From an uncultured Paraburkholderia sp. (GTDB taxonomy: Bacteria > Pseudomonadota > Gammaproteobacteria > Burkholderiales > Burkholderiaceae): DNA of 6,803 bases. The position numbers were made by a program, and so were the translations under genes. Shown in pieces: positions 1 through 5,185 of this stretch; the first letter of the stretch is position 1; every line of letters starts with the position of its first letter. The DNA lies in contig CALFSF010000058.1 of assembly GCA_937917025.1 (NCBI GenBank), forward strand, positions 1 to 6,803. Reading direction: 5' to 3'. Under the pieces are notes generated by a model. The model searched no databases. It saw only the letters and a list, made by a program, of their open reading frames with translations, and was not told where the DNA came from.

Positions 1-707
1 GCGTGCCGCAGGTGCTGCGGATGCTGCTCGACAAGGGTCTCCTCAACGGCGACTGCATGACGATCACCGGCCGCCCGCTCGGCGACGAGCTCGCGCACGT
101 CGCGGTGCACCCGCGCGCCGACCAGGACGTGATCCGTCCGTTCGACCGCCCGCTGTACGCGAGCGGCCACCTCGCGATCCTGCGCGGCAATCTCGCCCCG
201 GATGGCTGCGTGGCCAAGATCACCGGCCTCAAGAAGACGTCGATCACCGGGCCCGCGCGAGTGTTCGACAGCGAGCCCGCGTGCATGGACGCGATCCTCG
301 CCGGCAAGATCAGCGCCGGCGACGTCGTCGTCATCCGCTACGAGGGCCCGCGCGGCGGACCGGGCATGCAGGAGATGCTGGCGCCCACGTCCGCGCTGAT
401 CGGCCAGGGCCTCGGCGAATCGGTGGGCCTCGTCACCGACGGCCGCTTCTCGGGCGGCACGTGGGGCATGGTGGTCGGCCACGTCGCGCCGGAAGCGTTC
501 GCGGGCGGCACGATCGGCCTCGTACACGAAGGCGATTCGATCACGATCGATGCGCACCGGCTGCTGCTCGAACTGAACGTCGATGCGACCGAACTGGAGC
601 GCCGCCGCGCGGCATGGCGGCAACCGAAGCCGCGCTACACGCGCGGCGTGCTGGCGAAGTATGCCGCGCTCGCGCTGCCGGCCAGCAAGGGGGCGATTAC
701 GGGCTGA
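1..707 (+). CDS. ilvD: Dihydroxy-acid dehydratase, C-terminal part (left edge cuts the gene)
   Basis: This enzyme dehydrates 2,3-dihydroxy-isovalerate and 2,3-dihydroxy-3-methylvalerate to the 2-oxo acids that precede valine, isoleucine and leucine; it is a cytosolic iron-sulfur enzyme. The reading frame is open from base 3 to the TGA at 705-707. About 234 residues are visible, roughly the last two fifths of a family usually near 560 residues. Visible family marks, numbered from base 3, are NGDCMTITG (15-23), the glycine-rich EGPRGGPGMQEM stretch (114-125) and the second IlvD/Edd signature VTDGRFSGGT (144-153). Ser150 in that signature is the position proposed as the catalytic base in this family. 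The GGTWGMVVGHVAPEA continuation resembles the [2Fe-2S]-type IlvD more than the E. coli form. The cluster-binding cysteines lie in the N-terminal part outside the window. A related sugar-acid dehydratase is the alternative, but the C-terminal sequence is typical of IlvD. No frameshift is seen. Confidence 0.96.
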   Translation, partial: VPQVLRMLLDKGLLNGDCMTITGRPLGDELAHVAVHPRADQDVIRPFDRPLYASGHLAILRGNLAPDGCVAKITGLKKTSITGPARVFDSEPACMDAILAGKISAGDVVVIRYEGPRGGPGMQEMLAPTSALIGQGLGESVGLVTDGRFSGGTWGMVVGHVAPEAFAGGTIGLVHEGDSITIDAHRLLLELNVDATELERRRAAWRQPKPRYTRGVLAKYAALALPASKGAITG

Positions 708-724
708 AGCAAGGAACGAAGACT

Positions 725-750
725 GGGTCTGGCGGCGCGCCGCCAGACCC
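725..750. repeat. Perfect 26-bp palindrome after ilvD
   Basis: The half-site GGGTCTGGCGGCG is followed at once by its exact reverse complement, giving 13 + 13 bp with no spacer. It starts 17 bases after the ilvD stop. As RNA it would form an 11-bp GC-rich stem (725-735 with 740-750) closed by a CGCG loop. No T-run follows, so alone it is not a classical intrinsic terminator. It could protect the 3' end of the ilvD mRNA, act as the first of two tandem hairpins before the terminator at 773-811, or be a DNA site for a dimeric protein. The symmetry is certain; the role is unknown. Confidence 0.75.
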
Positions 751-772
751 GCTGGAACGGCTTCATGCAGCA

Positions 773-811
773 CAAAGGGGCACACGGCGAGTCGTGTGCC
801 CCTTTGCTTTT
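773..811 (+). terminator. Intrinsic terminator of ilvD
   Basis: A perfect 14-bp stem pairs 773-786 (CAAAGGGGCACACG) with 793-806, with a six-base loop at 787-792. It is followed by C and then TTTT (808-811). This is a textbook rho-independent terminator 65 bases after the ilvD stop. Because the stem begins with AAA, the opposite strand would also read a hairpin followed by a short T-run (TTTG), so some bidirectional activity is possible, although no gene reads toward it from the right. Confidence 0.85.
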
Positions 812-816
812 ATAAT
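811..816 (+). promoter_or_regulatory. Candidate -10 box for the cytochrome c gene
   Basis: The hexamer TATAAT matches the sigma-70 -10 consensus exactly and lies 53 bases before the cytochrome start codon. Its first T is the last base of the ilvD terminator T-run. No good -35 hexamer lies 16 to 18 bases upstream, where the sequence is the terminator loop and right arm, so the promoter is supported by the -10 box only. A start near base 823 would leave the terminator hairpin out of the cytochrome transcript. Confidence 0.5.
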
Positions 817-869
817 GCGTCGACAAGAAGTCAACCCAAAGTCCGGCACACGCACCGGCGGAGACCAGA

Positions 870-1202
870 ATGAATCGGAAGTCGTATGCATCAATGGCGC
901 TTGCGGGCGCACTGGCAGTCGGCGTAACGGCGCATGCACAGGAACCGCCGGGCGATGGCCTCGCCCTCGCGAGAGCGCAGAACTGCATGAGCTGCCACTC
1001 GGTGAACCGGCCGTTCATGGGGCCGGCGCTGCACGACGTGGCGACCCGCTACGCGACGCGCAGCAACGCGGTGACCTATCTGTCGCACAAGATCATCGAA
1101 GGCAGCACGGGCGTGTGGGGGCCGGTGCCGATGCCCGCCAATACGCAGCTTTCGCCCGATCAGGCCGTGGCGCTCGCCACCTGGATCCTTTCGCTGAAGT
1201 AA
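870..1202 (+). CDS. Exported monohaem class I cytochrome c (c551/c552-like)
   Basis: This is a 110-residue periplasmic electron-transfer protein. Residues 1-23 form a Sec signal peptide: basic start MNRK, hydrophobic core, and an AHA|Q cleavage site. The haem-binding motif CMSCH is at 39-43, with Cys39 and Cys42 as thioether sites and His43 as the proximal ligand. Met88 in the GPVPMPAN segment is the expected distal ligand, and the C-terminal helix ALATWILSL (101-109) is typical of the fold. The mature protein of about 87 residues fits the small c551/c8 class. A Shine-Dalgarno GGAGA at 860-864 sits 5 bases before the ATG and supports this start. The gene stands alone between the ilvD terminator and a convergent gene. 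Its electron donor and acceptor cannot be read from the sequence; a role in a respiratory or oxidative enzyme chain is inference. Confidence 0.93.
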   Translation: MNRKSYASMALAGALAVGVTAHAQEPPGDGLALARAQNCMSCHSVNRPFMGPALHDVATRYATRSNAVTYLSHKIIEGSTGVWGPVPMPANTQLSPDQAVALATWILSLK

Positions 1203-1213
1203 TCCGGCCGCGC

Positions 1214-1248
1214 CTTGCGTCGAGCGGCGCTTTCGGTGGCCGCGCAAG
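1214..1248. terminator. Weak bulged hairpin between convergent genes
   Basis: CTTGC (1214-1218) pairs with GCAAG (1244-1248) and GCGGC (1224-1228) with GCCGC (1239-1243), leaving a five-base bulge (1219-1223) and a ten-base loop. It lies in the 52 bases between the cytochrome stop and the end of the DUF2486 gene, where a shared terminator would be expected. There is no T-run on either strand, so a terminator function is only a possibility. Confidence 0.22.
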
Positions 1249-1254
1249 TCACGT

Positions 1255-1887
1255 TCAGGACTGGCGCCTGCGCTCTTCTTCCACCGCTTCGCGCACCCAT
1301 TTGCTCATCTGTGCTTCGAGCACCGCGCCCACTTCCTTCGCGATCTGGCCGACAAGCCACGTCGCGTGGACCTGCATCGCCGCGCGACAGCGTTCCTCGA
1401 TCACTTCCTGTCCCGGTCCGCGAAGGTAAGCCGTGAACTTCCCGCGCAGGTGCTCGGCGAGGGCATCGGCGTCGGGGGCGGCGGCATGGGGCGCTTCAGT
1501 CGAGGCAACCGGTTGCGCTGACGCCGTTGATGCAGCTGATGCAGCTGATGCAGCGGCGGTGGTCGTCACGGGCGGCGCGGCAACGGCTGGTGCTTCCACT
1601 GCTTCAGGCGCAGGCGTGTCCAGAGCCGCCTCGGGGGACGGTGCTTCGAACACGTCGTCGAGCACCGGCACGTCTTCGTCTTCCGCATGCAGGTGCGCAG
1701 GCGCTGAACCCTTCGGCGCAGGCGCTTCAAATACGTCTTCCAGCACCGGCACGTCTTCGAACGTATCGGCCGGCGCGGCCGGCGTCGCCACCTGATGGCC
1801 CCGCGTGGGACTGCCGCTGACGAGCACTTCGGTCAGGAGCGGAATCGCCTCGTCGGGGCTGTCTTTGCTGTCGCTGGAATGGGACAC
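1255..1887 (-). CDS. DUF2486 family protein, low-complexity with a helical C-terminus
   Basis: This is a 210-residue protein of unknown function, recognised by its N-terminal EAIPLLTEVL motif and its place after holC, both typical of the Burkholderia DUF2486 proteins. Residues 1-145 are acidic and rich in Ala, Pro, Ser and Thr, probably disordered. They hold two near-identical copies of EDVPVLEDVFEAPAP (44-58 and 71-85) and a weaker copy at 15-22. Residues 109-125 are a run of Ala, Ser and Thr encoded by a 9-bp tandem repeat. Residues 142-210 (from LAEHLRGKF to EEERRRQS) look helical and charged and are probably the only folded part. No signal peptide or membrane segment is seen. The start is GTG at 1885-1887, chosen because GGAG lies 7 bases upstream and the family motif follows closely. 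It is probably the last gene of a pepA-holC-DUF2486 unit, 79 bases after holC. Function is not assigned. Confidence 0.85.
   Translation of the reverse strand: MSHSSDSKDSPDEAIPLLTEVLVSGSPTRGHQVATPAAPADTFEDVPVLEDVFEAPAPKGSAPAHLHAEDEDVPVLDDVFEAPSPEAALDTPAPEAVEAPAVAAPPVTTTAAASAASAASTASAQPVASTEAPHAAAPDADALAEHLRGKFTAYLRGPGQEVIEERCRAAMQVHATWLVGQIAKEVGAVLEAQMSKWVREAVEEERRRQS
1528..1554. repeat. Three exact tandem copies of a 9-bp unit
   Basis: TGATGCAGC occurs three times head to tail. On the minus strand it reads GCT GCA TCA and encodes Ala-Ala-Ser three times within the low-complexity part of the DUF2486 protein. The unit is a multiple of three, so copy-number changes by slippage would keep the frame. 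Confidence 0.9.
1641..1759. repeat. Imperfect 38-bp direct repeat with 81-bp period
   Basis: Bases 1641-1678 and 1722-1759 match at 33 of 38 positions by eye and are spaced 81 bases apart, a whole number of codons. They encode the repeated EDVPVLEDVFEAP segment of the DUF2486 protein. The differences lie partly at codon third positions, which suggests an old duplication kept for its protein sequence. Confidence 0.85.
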
Positions 1888-1894
1888 GAATACA

Positions 1895-1898
1895 CTCC
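1895..1898 (-). promoter_or_regulatory. Shine-Dalgarno deciding the GTG start of the DUF2486 gene
   Basis: On the minus strand GGAG is followed by seven bases and then GTG (1887-1885). No ATG with a comparable site is close by, so the GTG is the best start for the 210-residue protein. Confidence 0.7.
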
Positions 1899-1966
1899 GT
1901 CGATGAATCGGGCGAGCCGATATGGGTCGAAGCCGGGGCGCCGCGCACCTGCGTCGAACGCAGAAT

Positions 1967-2383
1967 TCAGCCGCCCTGCTTGTAGTTGTTCAGAGGATAG
2001 CCGCGATCGCGGTAAAAGCGATAGCGTTCCCGGCCGGCCGCCAGTTCATCGGGCGCGTTGCCGACCACTTCGAGCAGCCGCTCGAACCGCGCGAACTGCG
2101 CCGGCACGCCGGCACCCAGGTTCAGCAGCACCTGATGGTGCGGCGCATCGTCGAGATCCGCGGTGAGCACGATCGGCGTGGCGGCGGCGAGCGCGCTGCC
2201 GGCCATGCAGTGCGGCACGAAATCGAGCGGCGAGAACGTCCACAACTGTTCGTCGAAGACGCGCAGCCGCGCGGCGTCGGCCAGCACGACCGTCGGCTGG
2301 CCCGCCTGATACGCCTTGCGCAGCAGGCGGCACGCATACTGCAGCGCGTCGCCGACGTTCGAGTGGAAGTCGATCCGCGTCAT
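1967..2383 (-). CDS. holC: DNA polymerase III chi subunit
   Basis: HolC is the accessory clamp-loader protein that links the polymerase III holoenzyme to single-strand binding protein; in E. coli it binds the SSB tail and the psi subunit (HolD). The 138-residue protein is close to the E. coli length (147). It shows the family N-terminus TRIDFHSNVGDALQYACRLL (2-21), a central LWTFSPLDFVPHC (47-59) and the C-terminal RYRFYRDRGYPLNNYKQGG end (120-138). The ATG at 2383-2381 has GGAG six bases upstream (2390-2393 on the plus strand). It lies 49 bases after the pepA stop on the same strand, the pepA-holC order also known in E. coli, so co-transcription is likely. The downstream neighbour is the DUF2486 gene rather than valS as in E. 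coli. No psi gene is visible in the window. Confidence 0.95.
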   Translation of the reverse strand: MTRIDFHSNVGDALQYACRLLRKAYQAGQPTVVLADAARLRVFDEQLWTFSPLDFVPHCMAGSALAAATPIVLTADLDDAPHHQVLLNLGAGVPAQFARFERLLEVVGNAPDELAAGRERYRFYRDRGYPLNNYKQGG

Positions 2384-2432
2384 GACCGGCTCCGCGCTGC
2401 CACACGGGTACCCATGCTCGTGCCGCGACGCG

Positions 2433-3944
2433 TCATTGCGCCGCGCGGTCGATCAGGAACTGCGCGAGGAGCGGCACCGGACGGCCCGTCGCGCCTTTCG
2501 CCGCGCCGCTCTTCCATGCCGTGCCGGCGATGTCGAGGTGGGCCCACGGATAGCCTTCGGTGAAGCGCGACAGGAAGCACGCTGCCGTCACGCTACCCGC
2601 CGGACGGCCGCCGATGTTCGCGATGTCCGCGAAATTCGACTTCAGCTGATCCTGGTACTCGTCGTCGAGCGGCAGACGCCACGCCGGGTCGGACGCTTCC
2701 TTCGACGCGTCCAGCAGTTCGCCCGCGAGCGCGTCGTCCTTCGAGAAGAGACCGCTGTTGTGATGGCCGAGCGCGATGATGCAGGCGCCCGTCAGCGTGG
2801 CGATATCGATCACGGCTGCCGGCTTGAAGCGCTTCGCGTACGTGAGCGCGTCACACAGGATGAGGCGGCCTTCGGCGTCCGTGTTCAGCACTTCGATCGT
2901 GAGACCGGACATGCTGGTGACGATGTCGCCCGGCTTCGTCGCCGTCGCCGACGGCATGTTCTCGACGGCCGGAATGATGCCGACGACGTTGATCTTCAGG
3001 CCCATTTCCGCGACCGCGCGCAATGTGCCGAGCACCGAGCCGGCGCCGCACATGTCGTACTTCATTTCGTCCATGCCTTCGCCGGGCTTGAGCGAAATGC
3101 CGCCGGTGTCGAACGTGACGCCCTTGCCGACCAGCACGACCGGCGCGGCTTTCGCGGCACCGCCCTGGTACTGCAGCACGATGAACTGGGCCGGCTCGAC
3201 CGAGCCGCGCGTGACCGACAGGAACGAGCCCATCTTGAGCGCCTCGGCCTGTTTCTCGCCCAGCACCTCGAGCTTCAGCTTCCAGTCTTTCGCGAGCTTC
3301 TTCGCGGTGTTCGCGAGGTAGCCCGGCGTGCAGACGTTGCTCGGCAGATTGCCGAGGTCGCGCGTGAGGTCCATGCCGTTGGCGAGCGCGGCACCCTGCT
3401 TCGCGGCGAGCTTCGCGGCTTTTTCGTCGACGGTGTCGACGCTGAAGACGATGCGCCTGAGCGCCCGCACGCTGGTATCGGGCTTGCTCTTCATCTGCGT
3501 GAAACGGTAGGTCTGTTCGCGCAGCGCGAGGATGGCGGCGCGCACGTTCCAGTCGCTCGTGCGTTCCTGCACCGGCAGTTGCGCGAGCGTGAACGTGACC
3601 TGCACGACCTTCGTGGTGAGGAGCGCGCGCCAGGCGGCGCGCACGGCGTCGCCGTAAGCTTTCTGTGTGAATGCATCCTGTTTGCCGAGACCGACGAGCA
3701 GCACGCGGGACGCGCCGATGCCGGAAACTTCGTGCAGGAACAGCGTGGCGCCGCTCTTGCCGTCCATGTCGCCCGCCTTGATGATGCGGGTGAGGAGGCC
3801 TTTGGTTGCCACGTCGATTTCCAGAGCGGCACCAGAAAGCGTCTGCGACTCGAACACGCCGATCACGATGCAATCGGATTTTCCGGTCAGGAAGCCGTTT
3901 GACGAGCCTTTGCTCCAGTCACAGGCTTTTATGCTAAAGTCCAT
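2433..3944 (-). CDS. pepA: Leucyl aminopeptidase (cytosol aminopeptidase, M17 family)
   Basis: PepA is a cytosolic two-metal aminopeptidase that removes N-terminal residues, preferring leucine; it is normally a hexamer. From ATG at 3944-3942 the protein has 503 residues, the same as E. coli PepA. Residues 1 to about 170 form the N-terminal domain and the rest the catalytic domain. All expected active-site residues are present: Lys274 and Asp279 in GKGVTFDTGG, Asp297 in KYDMCGAG, and Asp356 and Glu358 in the NTDAEGRL signature (354-361) as metal ligands, with Lys286 and Arg360 as catalytic residues. The frame stays open upstream to 4082, but those 46 codons have no family match and cross the promoter region, so the internal ATG is preferred. 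GAGGA lies 8 bases before it (3953-3957). In E. coli this protein also binds DNA as a Xer recombination and carAB regulatory factor; whether this one does is unknown. It probably leads the pepA-holC-DUF2486 unit. Confidence 0.96.
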   Translation of the reverse strand: MDFSIKACDWSKGSSNGFLTGKSDCIVIGVFESQTLSGAALEIDVATKGLLTRIIKAGDMDGKSGATLFLHEVSGIGASRVLLVGLGKQDAFTQKAYGDAVRAAWRALLTTKVVQVTFTLAQLPVQERTSDWNVRAAILALREQTYRFTQMKSKPDTSVRALRRIVFSVDTVDEKAAKLAAKQGAALANGMDLTRDLGNLPSNVCTPGYLANTAKKLAKDWKLKLEVLGEKQAEALKMGSFLSVTRGSVEPAQFIVLQYQGGAAKAAPVVLVGKGVTFDTGGISLKPGEGMDEMKYDMCGAGSVLGTLRAVAEMGLKINVVGIIPAVENMPSATATKPGDIVTSMSGLTIEVLNTDAEGRLILCDALTYAKRFKPAAVIDIATLTGACIIALGHHNSGLFSKDDALAGELLDASKEASDPAWRLPLDDEYQDQLKSNFADIANIGGRPAGSVTAACFLSRFTEGYPWAHLDIAGTAWKSGAAKGATGRPVPLLAQFLIDRAAQ

Positions 3945-3960
3945 CGCGCTTGTCCTCGGA

Positions 3961-3966
3961 TAAAAT
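3961..3966 (+). promoter_or_regulatory. Candidate -10 box for lptF
   Basis: TAAAAT differs from TATAAT at one position and lies in the AT-rich part of the pepA-lptF gap. No convincing -35 hexamer is found 16 to 18 bases upstream, which falls inside the start of pepA. A transcript from here would start near 3973 with a leader of about 110 bases before lptF. Confidence 0.3.
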
Positions 3967-3977
3967 CTGGGCTTAGG

Positions 3978-4085
3978 ATGAAAGCCGCAATTATCCGCTA
4001 TTTTTCCTGCGGCGGCTGCAAGGAAGGCGTTACGGCAATCAACCCGGGCGACTTCCCGGGCACGCCCTCTCTTCATCAACAATGA
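3978..4085 (+). CDS. Candidate 35-residue upstream ORF overlapping the lptF start (ATGA)
   Basis: ATG at 3978 opens a frame of 35 codons ending in TGA at 4083-4085. The stop overlaps the lptF ATG as ATGA (4082-4085), a layout typical of translational coupling. The peptide begins MKAAIIRYFSCGGCKEG, with a CxxC pair (Cys11 and Cys14), and ends PSLHQQ. I recognise no family. Against it being real: there is no properly spaced Shine-Dalgarno (AGG touches the ATG), third positions are less GC-rich than in neighbouring genes, and it runs opposite the pepA 5' leader. For it: lptF has no ribosome site of its own directly upstream of its ATG. It may be a leader peptide that delivers ribosomes to lptF, or a chance ORF. 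Confidence 0.3.
   Translation: MKAAIIRYFSCGGCKEGVTAINPGDFPGTPSLHQQ
3990..3995 (-). promoter_or_regulatory. Candidate -10 box for pepA
   Basis: On the minus strand the hexamer is GATAAT, one mismatch from TATAAT, about 46 bases before the pepA ATG. The nearest -35-like hexamer on that strand is TTGCAG (4016-4021), 20 bases away, which is too long a spacer for a strong promoter. A transcript from here would start near 3983 and carry the GAGGA ribosome site of pepA. Confidence 0.35.
4026..4066 (+). other. Possible stem-loop in the lptF leader
   Basis: Two CCCGGG hexamers (4043-4048 and 4055-4060) can pair around the six-base loop CGACTT. GGCGT (4026-4030) can close an outer stem with ACGCC (4062-4066) across a 12-base internal bulge. 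The purine-rich AGGAAGG at 4021-4027, the only Shine-Dalgarno-like sequence in the leader, lies at its 5' foot. The structure ends 15 bases before the lptF ATG. Role is unknown. Confidence 0.3.
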
Positions 4086-5182
4086 TCTTCGAACGCTCCC
4101 TCCAGCGCGAACTCGCGTATACGGCTGGTGCCGTGTTCATGGTTCTGCTGACGCTCGTGCTGACGACGATGATGATCCGCATCGTCGGCTTTGCCGCGTC
4201 GGGCGAGATCGATCCGCGCGACGTCCTGGTCCTGATCGGCCTCACCGTGATCGGCTACCTCGCGATCATGCTCGTCGCGACGCTTTTCGTGTCGATCCTG
4301 TTCGTCCTCACGCGCTGGTACAAAGATTCCGAAATGGTGGTGTGGCACGCGTCGGGCGTGAGCCTCACGCGCCTCATCAAGCCGATCGCCGTGTTTTCGA
4401 CGCCGATCGTCATTCTCATCATGTTCTTCGTGTTCGTCGGCTGGCCGTGGTCGAACCAGCAGAGCAAGCTGATCCGCGCGCGTTTCCAGCAGCGCGATGA
4501 AGTGTCGATGCTGGCGCCGGGCCAGTTCCGCGAATCGCCGGCGAGCCACCGCGTGTTCTTCATCGAGAAGATGTCGCCCGATCAGGGTCACGTCGAGAAC
4601 GTCTTTGTGACGAGCACTGAAAACGGCAAGGTCAGCGTGATCGTGTCGAAGAACGGCCATACTGAAACGCAGAAGAACGGCGACCGCTTTGTCGTGCTGG
4701 AAAACGGCCGGCGTTACGACGGCGAGCCTGGGCATCCGGATTTCCGCATCATGGAATTCGAGCGTTACGGCGTGAAGATCCAGAGCCAGCCCGTGGTGAG
4801 CGCACCCACGACGACCGGCACGCCGACGCTCGACCTGCTGCGCAATCCGACCAATGACAACCTGGCGGAATTCGCGTGGCGCGCCGGGCTGCCGCTGATC
4901 GCGATCAACCTGATGTTGCTGGCGATTCCGCTTGCGCACCAGAACCCGCGACGCAGTCGCACGATCAATCTGGTGATGGCGGTGCTGATCTATCTGACGT
5001 ATTCGAACCTGCTGAACGTGGTGCAATCCTGGATCGAGCAGGGCAGGCTTTCGTTTGGGGTCGGGATTATCGGGCTGCATGTCATCGTGGCGGCGATTGT
5101 CGGCTTCCTGTTCTGGCTGCGCGTGCGCAACCGTCCGCTGTTTACGCGGGCGACGTTCCAACGTGCGTCGCGGGGGGCCTGA
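4082..5182 (+). CDS. lptF: LPS export ABC transporter permease LptF
   Basis: LptF is one of the two membrane subunits of LptB2FG, which takes lipopolysaccharide from the outer leaflet of the inner membrane and passes it to LptC and the periplasmic bridge. The 366-residue protein has the family layout: membrane segments near 12-37, 48-77 and 101-121, a periplasmic beta-rich domain from about 122 to 260, then segments near 267-285, 294-316 and 324-346. The cytoplasmic coupling helix between segments 2 and 3 reads WYKDSEMVVWHASGVS (79-94); Glu84 lies where the LptB-contacting glutamate of E. coli LptF is found. The N-terminus MIFERSLQRE matches the usual family start, so the ATG is probably right. 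However, only pyrimidine-rich CCTCTCTTCATCAACA precedes it, with no Shine-Dalgarno. It diverges from pepA and is followed after 3 bases by lptG. Confidence 0.95.
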   Translation: MIFERSLQRELAYTAGAVFMVLLTLVLTTMMIRIVGFAASGEIDPRDVLVLIGLTVIGYLAIMLVATLFVSILFVLTRWYKDSEMVVWHASGVSLTRLIKPIAVFSTPIVILIMFFVFVGWPWSNQQSKLIRARFQQRDEVSMLAPGQFRESPASHRVFFIEKMSPDQGHVENVFVTSTENGKVSVIVSKNGHTETQKNGDRFVVLENGRRYDGEPGHPDFRIMEFERYGVKIQSQPVVSAPTTTGTPTLDLLRNPTNDNLAEFAWRAGLPLIAINLMLLAIPLAHQNPRRSRTINLVMAVLIYLTYSNLLNVVQSWIEQGRLSFGVGIIGLHVIVAAIVGFLFWLRVRNRPLFTRATFQRASRGA

Positions 5183-5185
5183 TCG

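Larger units (their letters stand above)
3957..3997. repeat. Inverted repeat CGGATAA-N27-TTATCCG between pepA and lptF
   Basis: The seven-base arms at 3957-3963 and 3991-3997 are exact reverse complements separated by 27 bases. Each strand therefore reads CGGATAA just before an A/T base, and each arm overlaps a -10-like hexamer pointing into the spacer. It may be a symmetric pair of promoter boxes, a spaced operator, or chance in an AT-richer region. Confidence 0.5.

Noticed and set aside
734..741. GGCGCGCC restriction-type palindrome
   Set aside because: It is simply the centre of the larger 26-bp palindrome and has no separate meaning.
281..1429. 382-codon plus-strand frame across ilvD, the gap and the cytochrome gene
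   Set aside because: It runs out of frame through two real genes and a strong terminator, and its Arg-rich sequence matches no family.
2316..3902. 528-codon open frame on the plus strand opposite pepA
   Set aside because: It is fully antisense to a well-supported pepA, is rich in Arg, His, Asp and Ala as expected of a mirror frame of GC-rich codons, and shows no family motif.
3945..4082. 46-codon N-terminal extension of pepA
   Set aside because: The frame is open, but the ATG at 3944 gives exactly the family length with a Shine-Dalgarno 8 bases upstream, and the extension covers the promoter region.
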